DNA of 64,000 nucleotides. It comes from an uncultured Eggerthellaceae bacterium (GTDB lineage Bacteria; Actinomycetota; Coriobacteriia; Coriobacteriales; Eggerthellaceae). Below, piece after piece: positions 1-7,845 of the stretch. The stretch is taken from the NCBI GenBank assembly GCA_947566075.1, contig CANOIM010000001.1:1-64000 (forward strand), read 5' to 3'. A model generated the notes under the pieces. That model was not told where the DNA came from. It did not search any database and was given only the letters and a program-made list of their open reading frames with translations. Numbering within the stretch: the stretch's first letter is position 1; every line of letters starts with the position of its first letter. A program made the translations under genes and the position numbers.

Positions 1-485
1 ATCCGCACGGTATCTCCAACGGAGGCCACAGCACGGTCCACCGATATCGAAGAGATGGCGGGAGGGTTGGGATCCCCCGTGTTCTCTACTATCTCGAACA
101 CCGCTGCTGACATATCGAAGGTAGGGCCCTCTGAACCCATCTTCTCAGCGTAGGTAGGGTCCCAGATGGTGGTCTCATATCCGGCCTTGTCATAGATGGT
201 CACGCCCACCACCCAGCGTTTTCCAGGAGCATTTGTCGAACGGACGCGATAATCGAACCCTTTGGTCGCATCTGCGCCGAGCGATTTGATGTACTCTGGT
301 AATTCAAGAGGACCCGATCCGATGGTGGACGGGTCTTGAAGCGAGAAGTGGACGCCCGCGCTCTCGATCCCGTCAGCATCTTGGATATCCCAGCTGATCC
401 GCACGGTATCTCCAACGGAGGCCACAGCACGGTCCACCGATATCGAAGAGAGGACGGGAGGGTTGGGGTCATCCCAATAGGATTC
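1..485 (-). repeat. In-frame 396-bp tandem repeat (132 residues)
   Basis: Bases 1 to about 55 are repeated identically at 397 to about 451, an offset of exactly 396 bp. The flanking bases 56-80 and 452-476 still match closely. The repeat lies within the coding frame of the signal-peptide protein, so it encodes successive copies of one Ig-like module. Confidence 0.85.
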
Positions 486-560
486 AGCGATCGCAGAGCA
501 AGGCAGCAGGCACAAGGATAGGGCCGCGGCTAATATCGTGATGCAGATTCGTCTCAGCAT
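1..560 (-). CDS. Secreted Ig-like repeat protein, N-terminal part (runs off the left edge)
   Basis: This open frame on the minus strand starts at an ATG at 558-560 and reads without a stop to base 1, so only the first ~186 residues are present. The N-terminus (MLRRICITILAAA...) is a typical Sec signal peptide, with cleavage likely after CSAIA. A domain beginning DDPNPPVLSSISVD follows and includes VGDTVRISWDIQD, a layout typical of bacterial Ig-like or Big modules. After 132 residues the same module begins again as DPNPPAISSISVD. No strong ribosome binding site is visible. The role is probably cell-surface or extracellular; no enzymatic motif is seen. The remainder of the gene and any anchor lie outside the window. 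Confidence 0.75.
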   Translation of the reverse strand, partial: MLRRICITILAAALSLCLLPCSAIAESYWDDPNPPVLSSISVDRAVASVGDTVRISWDIQDADGIESAGVHFSLQDPSTIGSGPLELPEYIKSLGADATKGFDYRVRSTNAPGKRWVVGVTIYDKAGYETTIWDPTYAEKMGSEGPTFDMSAAVFEIVENTGDPNPPAISSISVDRAVASVGDTVR

Positions 561-681
561 GAGCACTCGCTTTATTGAAAAGGACCATCTGCCGCAATGA
601 TAGACCATGGCGGTGGAAAGCTAGATGCACTATGCCCAGAAATCACCTTTCCATACGAAGAAATCGCATTACAAAGCGCGC

Positions 682-957
682 TTATGCGGGTGCTTGGGCA
701 AAGGTGGTGAAGGCGATGGCCACATAGATAGCCACCAGCACTGACACGATGATCTTCACCGCTAAGGGCCAATCTGACCTCCAGGCCAAGATGATGCCCG
801 CAGGCCAGAACAGAAGCAGGAACACGATGATCCAGAAGGTCTCCTGGTACCATTTCTTCGCGTTCGGATCTTTGATGATGCGGTTCGCGGATTCCTTGGT
901 GCGCTGGTTCTTGTGCATCCAATCCCCAGGCCGGTTGCCATTCTCGTCTTCGAACAT
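682..957 (-). CDS. Small two-helix membrane protein
   Basis: A 91-residue protein that I do not recognise by family. The first ~38 residues are hydrophilic and charged (MFEDENGNRPGDWMHKN...). Two hydrophobic stretches follow, roughly residues 41-58 (FWIIVFLLLFWPAGIILAW) and 63-85, separated by a short RSDWPLAVK loop, suggesting a helical hairpin in the membrane. The ATG at 957 is preceded by a GGGTGAG-like ribosome binding site. It lies between the secreted repeat protein and the PucR-like regulator, all on the minus strand. Function unknown. Confidence 0.6.
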   Translation of the reverse strand: MFEDENGNRPGDWMHKNQRTKESANRIIKDPNAKKWYQETFWIIVFLLLFWPAGIILAWRSDWPLAVKIIVSVLVAIYVAIAFTTFAQAPA

Positions 958-1010
958 ATCTCACCCATCGTTTGAGAGGGCCCCAGTATAGTACAGCCCG
1001 CTGATGGGCC

Positions 1011-2567
1011 CTATCCCGTGAGGAAGAACAGCGTGCGCAGATACTGGCGGACATCCCCATCAGTCAGGTCTTCCTTCACAACCTCTCGGATCTTCTCTAG
1101 CCGGTACAGCACGGTGTTGCGATGCATGTGCATCATCTCGCAGATGAGGTTGATGCGGCCTCCATAGTAGAGATAGGTTCGCAGGATCTCGAAGTCATTG
1201 CTCCCTCGTTTCCGATCTGCTTCTTGGAGACGCGTCAGAGGATTGCGGCTGGCTAGCAGACGGCTCACGAACTTCGTGTTGCGCTCGAACTGGTCTAAGG
1301 CGCAGTAGGTAAAGTAGCGCTGGAAGCGGAAAGCGGTGCGGGTGAGGGCATCATCGCCGTCGAAGGCAACATAGCGGCTGGAATAGAGGCTTCCGTATTT
1401 GAGGGCGATGCGCGCCTCTTCGAAGCCAAGGGAGGCAAGCTCCAGGCTATCCATCTGTTCAGACACTCCCACTTCGATGCCCATCCGCACGGCGGTCTGG
1501 AAGACGTTCCCTTCAAGACTGGCGAACTGATCGGCTTCCTCTTCGCTCACGCACAGGAGGATGGCCACATCTCCGCCACCGATGGCTATCTTGCAGCGAG
1601 GCTCTTGCTCCAACATGCGCTTGGCCAGGAAATCTGCAGACCCTATCCGCCAGCTGTTCTCTACCACGCAGACCTCGAAGATGCCGTGGATGGGTATGCC
1701 GTGCATCTCCGCTCGTTCGGCTAGGTGCTCATCCCCATAGGTGTTGCCCTTGAGCACCTCTTCTAGGAAGTAGGCGTAGTCGCTGTCCAGCGGGTTCTCG
1801 ATGCTCCAGTGGCGGCGCAAGCATGCTTCCAGCTTCCGGCAGAGCAAGTCGAAGAGGAACCGTTGGGTGGCGGTGATCCTCTCCCTGCTCACCAAGAGCA
1901 CCTGGGCGGCATAGGAGCCGTGGCGTCGGATCACCCGGTTCATGGTGGGGAAGGGGATGAGCGGATTGGGCTTGTTCACCACCTGGGTCCAGTCCTGGTT
2001 CTCCCACCGCGCCGGAAGCCGCATGTCCCTGACCTGGCGTATGGCCTCAAGGGGGTAGTTCCCATTCTTGATGAAGTAACGGCTTATCTCATCAGGGGGA
2101 GCGATATCCGGTGTGTGCGCGATATAGGAGAAGGTGGAATCCGAGAGCCCGATATAGGCGCCCAAGATGGGTTCACTCTCTTTCAAGAGGTCCAGATTGA
2201 TGCAGCCGTTGTCTACCATCTCCGCCATCTTGTCGTTCCAGTGGATGATGGAAAGGAGGAAGCGCTGGATCCTGTCAGCCAGCAAGGTCACGGGCAGGCT
2301 GGTGCGGATGAGGAAGTCATCGGGTGCAAGGCTGTCTGCGAGGCCTTCGTCATCTCCGGAGCGGATGACCACCATCTTCGGGGTGTTCGCAGAGCCGGGA
2401 CAGGGCGCTTCCAGGATGGGGATGATGGTCTGTTGAGGGTTGCCTACCAGGAAATCAGAGACGGCAGTCACCCAGTCGAAGGTCTTGCGTGGATGGGTGG
2501 GAGCGTGGAGGATCTTCACCCCTTGATCATCAAGGTAGCTTGTCAGCATATCCAAAGGAAAGCGCAT
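1011..2567 (-). CDS. PucR/CdaR-type transcriptional regulator, probable arginine-operon regulator
   Basis: A 518-residue regulator. The last ~60 residues (LRTYLYYGGRINLIC..., HMHRNTVLYRLEKI) match the C-terminal helix-turn-helix of the PucR/CdaR family (HTH_30). The preceding ~200 residues resemble the GGDEF-like ligand-sensing region of that family. The N-terminal half has no motif I can name. The gene is divergent from arcA across about 230 bp, so it is the obvious candidate to control the arginine deiminase operon. That role is inferred from position only; no ArgR-type or Crp/Fnr-type gene is adjacent. The start shown is the first ATG and lacks a strong ribosome binding site. Confidence 0.75.
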   Translation of the reverse strand: MRFPLDMLTSYLDDQGVKILHAPTHPRKTFDWVTAVSDFLVGNPQQTIIPILEAPCPGSANTPKMVVIRSGDDEGLADSLAPDDFLIRTSLPVTLLADRIQRFLLSIIHWNDKMAEMVDNGCINLDLLKESEPILGAYIGLSDSTFSYIAHTPDIAPPDEISRYFIKNGNYPLEAIRQVRDMRLPARWENQDWTQVVNKPNPLIPFPTMNRVIRRHGSYAAQVLLVSRERITATQRFLFDLLCRKLEACLRRHWSIENPLDSDYAYFLEEVLKGNTYGDEHLAERAEMHGIPIHGIFEVCVVENSWRIGSADFLAKRMLEQEPRCKIAIGGGDVAILLCVSEEEADQFASLEGNVFQTAVRMGIEVGVSEQMDSLELASLGFEEARIALKYGSLYSSRYVAFDGDDALTRTAFRFQRYFTYCALDQFERNTKFVSRLLASRNPLTRLQEADRKRGSNDFEILRTYLYYGGRINLICEMMHMHRNTVLYRLEKIREVVKEDLTDGDVRQYLRTLFFLTG

Positions 2568-2801
2568 GATGCCTCAGCCCTTCCGGTATGTTCCGAAGCC
2601 GTTACCGCTTCGTCCTTATCCTGAGTGTATCCTAAGTAACTTCGTTATTAACGTATGAAAACAGGCAGGAAACATGGATGCCATGAACATTTCCACCTAA
2701 AAAGCTGACCTCTACAATCAGAATCACATGGAAACCGGAGAGCCATGCCCTTTGCATTCGCGAGCGCCATGACTTTCCTTCGATCGAAAGGAGGAGACCT
2801 C
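2568..2801. promoter_or_regulatory. Divergent intergenic region between the PucR-like gene and arcA
   Basis: This stretch should hold both divergent promoters. A TACAAT at 2713-2718 could be the arcA -10 box, but I see no convincing -35 17 bp upstream. AAAGGAGGA at 2788-2796 is a strong ribosome binding site and fixes the arcA start at 2802. No clear ARG box was found. Confidence 0.4.
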
Positions 2802-4022
2802 ATGGCTGGCGTGAATGTCAAATCCGAGATTATGCCGCTGAAAAAGGTACTCCTGCACAGACCTGGAGATGAGCTTTTGAACCTCACTCCGAACACGCTC
2901 GAAGAGCTGCTCTTCGACGACATCCCCTTCTTGAAGGTAGCCCAAGAAGAGCATGATGCCTTCGCGAAGATCCTGCGCGACGAGGGTGTTGAGGTCGTGT
3001 ATCTGGAAGACCTCATGGCGGAGGTCTTGGATACCATCCCTGAGCTGCGTGACAAGTTCCTGAAGCAGTGGATCTTCGAGGCGGGCATCCGCACTGAGAA
3101 GTATCAGAAGATCATCTATGACTACATGGATGACAACTATCCCACCAACAAAGAGCTCGTGCTGAAGACCATGGCAGGCATCAACCTGCAAGAGCTGCAC
3201 ACGGATAAGAGCAACTCCTTGGTGGATCTGGTGTCTGATGCCTCCAAGCTGGTATGCGCCCCCATGCCCAACCTGTACTTCACCCGTGACCCGTTCGCCA
3301 TGATCGGCCAGGGCGTGTCCATCAACCGCATGTACTCGCAGACCCGTAACCGCGAGACCATCTACGGTGATTACATCTTCAAGTATCATCCGGATTATCA
3401 GAGCGTGCCGCAGTACTATGAGCGTGACTACACCTTCCATATCGAAGGCGGAGACATCCTCAACATCAACGATCATGTTCTGGCTATCGGCATCTCCCAG
3501 CGTACCGAGCCTGATGCCATCGATCAGATAGCTCACAACATCTTCGAATCTGATTCTCCCATTGATACGATCCTGGCGTTCAACATCCCGAATTCCCGTG
3601 CCTTCATGCATCTGGATACGGTGTTCACCCAGATCGACTACGACAAGTTCACCATCCATCCCGGCATCATGGGCCCGCTCACCGTGTTCGAGATCAAGCC
3701 TGCCGCCGGTGGCGACATCCATGTCCGCGAACGCAATGAGACCTTGGAAGAGATTCTGACGGAATACGTCGGGCGTCCTGTGGAGCTCATCCCCTGCGGT
3801 GGCGGAGACCGCATCGCCGCAGAGCGTGAGCAGTGGAACGACGGATCCAACACGCTGTGCGTGCGTCCGGGCACCGTTGTGGTCTATGAGCGCAATGATG
3901 TGACCAACGCAGTGCTCCGTGACCATGGCATCAACGTTCTGGAGATGCCTTCCGCTGAGCTCTCCCGCGGTCGTGGCGGCCCACGCTGCATGTCCATGCC
4001 GCTGTGGCGCGAAGACGCATAA
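2802..4022 (+). CDS. arcA: Arginine deiminase
   Basis: Converts arginine to citrulline and ammonia, the first step of the arginine dihydrolase pathway, in the cytoplasm. The 406-residue length is normal. Family motifs are all present: FTRDPF at residues 160-165, HIEGGD at 213-218, HLDTVFT from 270, a GGGD segment, and the catalytic cysteine at 396 within RCMSMPLW. The frame stays open upstream to an ATG at 2745, but AAAGGAGGA lies directly before the ATG at 2802 and the family begins near there, so the shorter form is preferred. It is the first gene of arcA-arcB-arcC-carrier, with the PucR-like regulator divergent. Confidence 0.97.
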   Translation: MAGVNVKSEIMPLKKVLLHRPGDELLNLTPNTLEELLFDDIPFLKVAQEEHDAFAKILRDEGVEVVYLEDLMAEVLDTIPELRDKFLKQWIFEAGIRTEKYQKIIYDYMDDNYPTNKELVLKTMAGINLQELHTDKSNSLVDLVSDASKLVCAPMPNLYFTRDPFAMIGQGVSINRMYSQTRNRETIYGDYIFKYHPDYQSVPQYYERDYTFHIEGGDILNINDHVLAIGISQRTEPDAIDQIAHNIFESDSPIDTILAFNIPNSRAFMHLDTVFTQIDYDKFTIHPGIMGPLTVFEIKPAAGGDIHVRERNETLEEILTEYVGRPVELIPCGGGDRIAAEREQWNDGSNTLCVRPGTVVVYERNDVTNAVLRDHGINVLEMPSAELSRGRGGPRCMSMPLWREDA

Positions 4023-4041
4023 CGAGCACGAACGTCATCAC

Positions 4042-4070
4042 TGGCTGCGCCTCTTTCGGAGGTGCAGCCA
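4042..4070 (+). other. Intercistronic hairpin between arcA and arcB
   Basis: The 12-nt arms 4042-4053 and 4059-4070 pair throughout, with one G-T wobble, around a TTTCG loop. No T-run follows, so it looks like an mRNA stability or processing element rather than a full terminator. Confidence 0.55.
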
Positions 4071-4113
4071 CGACCCATTGGAAAGCATCACCGAAAGAAA
4101 GCAGGTAACCGAA

Positions 4114-5109
4114 ATGCCAGTGAATCTTAGCGGTCGCAGCCTCACCAAGATCCTCGACCTCACCCCTGACCAGATCCAGTATCTGGCAGACCTGTCCCGT
4201 GACTTCAAGAACCTGAAGCGCGCAGGCGTGCCCCATAGGTACCTTGAGGGCAAGAACATCGTCTTGCTCTTCGAGAAGACCTCCACCCGTACCCGTTGCT
4301 CCTTCGAGGTAGCGGGCATGGATCTGGGCATGGGCGTGACCTATCTTGACCCGGGCTCTTCTCAGATGGGCAAGAAGGAATCCATCGAGGATACCGGTCG
4401 TGTGCTGGGCCGTTTCTATGACGGTATCGAATACCGCGGCTTCTCCCAAGACCTCGTAGAAGAGCTTGCCAGCGTGGCGGGCGTGCCGGTTTGGAATGGC
4501 CTCACGGATAAGTTCCATCCCACGCAGATGATCGCAGACCTCATGACCATCCAGGAGAACTTCCCCATGGGTGTCAAGGGTCTGAAGTTCGTCTTCTTCG
4601 GTGACTGCCGCAACAACATGGGCAATTCCCTCATGGTGCTCTGCGCCAAGATGGGCATGCACTTCGTCGGTTGCGGTCCGAAGGACCTCATGCCCGAGGA
4701 AGAGCTGGTTGACACCTGCAAGAAGATCGCTGCTGAGACCGGGGCCACCATCACCCTCACCGATGATGTCAAGGCTGCCGCCACGGATGCCGATGTCATC
4801 TACACGGACATCTGGGTTTCCATGGGCGAACCGGATGACATCTGGGCTGAGCGCATCAAGCTGCTCTCTCCCTTCCAGGTGAATTCTGATGTCATGGCCA
4901 TGGCTGCTGACGATGCCATCTTCATGCATTGCCTGCCGTCCTTCCATGATGAGAACACCACCATCGGTGCCGATGTCGCCAAGAAGTTCGGCCTGAAGGA
5001 GATGGAAGTGACCGATGAGGTCTTCGAGTCCTCTCGCTCCAAGGTGTTCGACGAGGCTGAGAACCGCATGCACTCCATCAAGGCCATCATGTATGCAACC
5101 TTGAGGTAA
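4114..5109 (+). CDS. arcB: Ornithine carbamoyltransferase (catabolic)
   Basis: Phosphorolyses citrulline to ornithine and carbamoyl phosphate in the catabolic direction. The 331-residue product carries the carbamoyl-phosphate site STRTR at residues 57-61, HPTQ at 135-138 and the ornithine-side HCLP at 272-275. The start at 4114 is chosen because PVNLSGRSLTKILDL is the usual N-terminus and AGCAGGTAAC lies just upstream; the frame is open further upstream into arcA but that part is not family-like. Its place between arcA and arcC supports the catabolic rather than the biosynthetic (argF) assignment. Confidence 0.96.
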   Translation: MPVNLSGRSLTKILDLTPDQIQYLADLSRDFKNLKRAGVPHRYLEGKNIVLLFEKTSTRTRCSFEVAGMDLGMGVTYLDPGSSQMGKKESIEDTGRVLGRFYDGIEYRGFSQDLVEELASVAGVPVWNGLTDKFHPTQMIADLMTIQENFPMGVKGLKFVFFGDCRNNMGNSLMVLCAKMGMHFVGCGPKDLMPEEELVDTCKKIAAETGATITLTDDVKAAATDADVIYTDIWVSMGEPDDIWAERIKLLSPFQVNSDVMAMAADDAIFMHCLPSFHDENTTIGADVAKKFGLKEMEVTDEVFESSRSKVFDEAENRMHSIKAIMYATLR

Positions 5110-5125
5110 GAGGAGGCTGATCGGA

Positions 5126-6079
5126 ATGGCATATCAGAAAGGGGAGGGCAAGAGCGTCGTCATCGCACTCGGCGGTAATGCGCTCGGCAATACCCCCCAA
5201 GAGCAATTGCAGCTCGTTGAGAACACGGCCTCCCACATCGTCGACATGGTGGCGGATGGCATCAACGTGGTCGTGAGCCACGGGAACGGTCCGCAGGTGG
5301 GCATGATATCCAATGCCTTCGCTGAGGCCAGCACCCATGACTCCTCCATCCCTGAGATGCCATTCCCGGAATGCGGTGCCATGAGCCAAGGCTATATCGG
5401 CTATCAGCTCTCCCAGGCGCTCTTGGGTGAGCTGAAGAAGCGCTCCATCCTGCGTTCCACTGCTTGCGTCATCACACAGACGGTGGTCTATCCTGAAGAT
5501 GCAGCGTTCCAGCATCCCACCAAGCCCGTAGGCCCCTTCCTCTCCGAAGAGGAGGCCAAAGAGCGGGCCGAGGAAACGGGCATGGTGTTCGCCGAGGATG
5601 CAGGGCGCGGTTGGCGCATGATGGTGGCAAGCCCGAAGCCCCAGCGCATCGTTGAGCTGGATGCCATCAAGGACCTGATGGATGACGGCTATATCGTGAT
5701 CGCAGCCGGTGGCGGTGGCGTTCCGGTGATCGAGCGGGATGATTCCTACCATGGCATCCCCGCTGTCATCGACAAAGACCGTACCAGCGCCAAGCTGGCC
5801 GCTGATTTCAAGGCCGACATGCTGGTCATCCTGACCGCGGTAGAGAAGGTGGCAATCAACTTCAATACGCCCGAGCAGATGGATATCGATTGCATGACCA
5901 TCTCAGAGGCTCGGCGCTATATCGAAGAGGGCCAGTTCGCTCCGGGATCCATGTTGCCGAAGGTCCAGGCTTGCATCGAATACCTGACCGCCTACCCAGA
6001 GGGCAAGGCGCTCATCACGTCCCTTGAGCATGCTGCTGAAGGGTTGGCGGGGAAGACGGGAACCGTCATCACCGCTTGA
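5126..6079 (+). CDS. arcC: Carbamate kinase
   Basis: Transfers phosphate from carbamoyl phosphate to ADP, the ATP-yielding step of the pathway. The 317-residue protein has the amino-acid-kinase fold signatures: VVIALGGNALGNTPQ near residue 10, VVSHGNGPQVG near 50, AAGGGGVPVI near 195 and the DKDRTSAKLA nucleotide-binding segment. It begins 16 bp after arcB with AGGAGG upstream, so the two genes are cotranscribed. A stem-loop and then the carrier gene follow. Confidence 0.96.
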   Translation: MAYQKGEGKSVVIALGGNALGNTPQEQLQLVENTASHIVDMVADGINVVVSHGNGPQVGMISNAFAEASTHDSSIPEMPFPECGAMSQGYIGYQLSQALLGELKKRSILRSTACVITQTVVYPEDAAFQHPTKPVGPFLSEEEAKERAEETGMVFAEDAGRGWRMMVASPKPQRIVELDAIKDLMDDGYIVIAAGGGGVPVIERDDSYHGIPAVIDKDRTSAKLAADFKADMLVILTAVEKVAINFNTPEQMDIDCMTISEARRYIEEGQFAPGSMLPKVQACIEYLTAYPEGKALITSLEHAAEGLAGKTGTVITA

Positions 6080-6095
6080 TAATCCATAGTCCAAG

Positions 6096-6131
6096 GCCAG
6101 CCCTGTCTCACCATTCCCTTTCAGGGCTGGC
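6096..6131 (+). other. Intercistronic hairpin between arcC and the carrier gene
   Basis: Arms GCCAGCCCTG (6096-6105) and CAGGGCTGGC (6122-6131) pair perfectly around a 16-nt loop. The 3' side lacks a T-run and runs into the next ribosome binding site. It may adjust the level of the downstream carrier message. Confidence 0.55.
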
Positions 6132-6149
6132 TCGTTCAAGGAGGGAATC

Positions 6150-7775
6150 ATGGCTGCAGAGACAACTGCTCCCAAAAAGGAAAGGAAGAAGCGCAGCATA
6201 TCCGCTTTTGCCATCCTGCTGATCATGCTCGTGGCTCTCGCTATCATCACCGCTATCATGGGCGGTGTAGGTGTCGAGGGCATCACAGGCGCTACGCTGG
6301 CTGATGTGGTGAACGCACCGGTCCAGGGCTTCATCGAGGCTATTGACATCTGCATCTTCGTGCTCATCTTGGGTGGCTTCTTGGCCATCGTCACCGAGAC
6401 GGGCGCGTTGGATGCGGGCATCGCAGCCCTCGTGCACAAGCTCAAGGGCAATGAGCTCATCCTCATCCCCATCCTCATGACCATCTTCTCCATCGGTGGC
6501 ACCACCTATGGCATGTTGGAGGAAACGGTTCCGTTCTATCTGCTGCTGGCGGCTACCATGGTGGCTGCGGGCTTCGACAGCATCGTCGGTTGCGCTGTGG
6601 TGCTGCTGGGCGCTGGCTGCGGCGTTCTGGGTTCAACGGTGAACCCCTTCGCCGTGGGCGCTGCCGTGGCATCGCTTTCCGGCACTGACATCGTCATCAA
6701 TCAGGGCATCATCTTGGCTTTAGGCGCCATCCTCTGGATCGTGTCCTTGATCATCTCCATCATCTTCGTGATGCGCTATGCGAAGAAGGTCAAGGCCGAG
6801 AAGGGCTCTACCATCCTCAGCCTGCAAGAGCAGGAGAACCAATCTGAGATGATGGCTGAGTGGGGCCTGCAGGAATCTGATGAAGAGGACGCGACGGGCG
6901 ATGCCGCTGCGCCCAAGAAGATGACCACGCGCCAGAAGTGGTCGCTCATCGTGTTCGGTCTCACCTTCGTCGTCATGATCGTGAGCTTCATCCCCTGGGC
7001 TGACCTGGGCGTGGATGTCTTCGAGTTGGGTGCCACCTCTGAAGAGGTCACCACTACGGTCACCGCTGAGGATATCACGGCTGTCTACGACGAGACCACC
7101 GGCACTGAGCTGGCTATCCCTGAGACCGTTGAGGGCACTGATACGGCCGTAGAGGAAGTGACTCCCGCCTGGTCTGCGTGGCTGACCGGTACGCCTCTGG
7201 GCACCTGGTACTTCGGTGAGGCTTCCGCTTGGTTCCTCATCATGTCCTTCATCATCGGCCTCATCGGTGGCGTTTCCCAGGATAGGTTCGTCAAGTCCTT
7301 CATCGCTGGCGCTGGCGACATGATGTCCGTCGTGCTCATCATCGCGCTGGCCCGTTCCATCACCGTGCTCATGGCTAGCACGGGCCTGTCCGACTGGATC
7401 CTGGTCACGGCGGCTGATGGCTTGCGCGGCATGTCCGCTATCATCTTCGCACCGCTGTCCTACCTGCTGTTCATCCTGCTATCGTTCCTCATCCCGTCCA
7501 GCTCTGGCATGGCAACGGTGGCCATCCCCATCATGGGCGGCCTGGCGTACCAGCTGAACTTCTCGGTTGAGACCATGATCATGATCATGGTGGCAGGCAA
7601 CGGCTTGGTGAACCTCTTCACTCCTACGTGCGGAGCTATCATGGGCGGCCTTGCATTGGCGAAGGTGGAATACTCCACATGGCTCAAGTTCGTGATGAAG
7701 CTCGTGGTCATCCTTGCGGTGGTCAGTATGGTGATCCTCACCATAGCTATGATGATCATCCCCATGACGGCTTGA
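6150..7775 (+). CDS. YfcC-family carrier, probable arginine/ornithine exchanger
   Basis: A 541-residue polytopic membrane protein of the YfcC (DcuC-like, ion-transporter superfamily) group. Conserved segments include FLAIVTETGALDAGI, GTTYGMLEETVPFY and GAGCGVLGSTVNPF in the first half, and IPSSSGMATVAIPIM and LFTPTCGAIMGG in the second. As the last gene of the arc operon it most likely exchanges external arginine for ornithine; this is inferred from context and known arc operons. Between the halves (about residues 220-350) lies a long acidic, Thr/Glu-rich segment (SEEVTTTVTAEDI...) that I would not expect in a typical member. AAGGAGGG precedes the ATG. Confidence 0.8.
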   Translation: MAAETTAPKKERKKRSISAFAILLIMLVALAIITAIMGGVGVEGITGATLADVVNAPVQGFIEAIDICIFVLILGGFLAIVTETGALDAGIAALVHKLKGNELILIPILMTIFSIGGTTYGMLEETVPFYLLLAATMVAAGFDSIVGCAVVLLGAGCGVLGSTVNPFAVGAAVASLSGTDIVINQGIILALGAILWIVSLIISIIFVMRYAKKVKAEKGSTILSLQEQENQSEMMAEWGLQESDEEDATGDAAAPKKMTTRQKWSLIVFGLTFVVMIVSFIPWADLGVDVFELGATSEEVTTTVTAEDITAVYDETTGTELAIPETVEGTDTAVEEVTPAWSAWLTGTPLGTWYFGEASAWFLIMSFIIGLIGGVSQDRFVKSFIAGAGDMMSVVLIIALARSITVLMASTGLSDWILVTAADGLRGMSAIIFAPLSYLLFILLSFLIPSSSGMATVAIPIMGGLAYQLNFSVETMIMIMVAGNGLVNLFTPTCGAIMGGLALAKVEYSTWLKFVMKLVVILAVVSMVILTIAMMIIPMTA

Positions 7776-7800
7776 TGCGCATATCCTATAGCTTTTCCGG

Positions 7801-7831
7801 AGAGCCCCTAGACGCTAGGGGCTCTCTTCTT
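7801..7831 (+). terminator. Terminator of the arginine operon
   Basis: Perfect 11-bp stem AGAGCCCCTAG / CTAGGGGCTCT with an ACG loop (7801-7825), followed by the T-rich CTTCTT. It ends only about 15 bases before the dinB start. Confidence 0.85.
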
Positions 7832-7845
7832 ATATACCTATGACC

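Noticed and set aside
2724..3926. 400-codon minus-strand frame opposite arcA
   Set aside because: It mirrors the arcA codons, has no ribosome binding site and no family motif; arcA itself is certain.
3931..5073. 380-codon minus-strand frame opposite arcB
   Set aside because: Antisense shadow of a clear ornithine carbamoyltransferase; composition (His/Gly/Asp-rich) is artificial.
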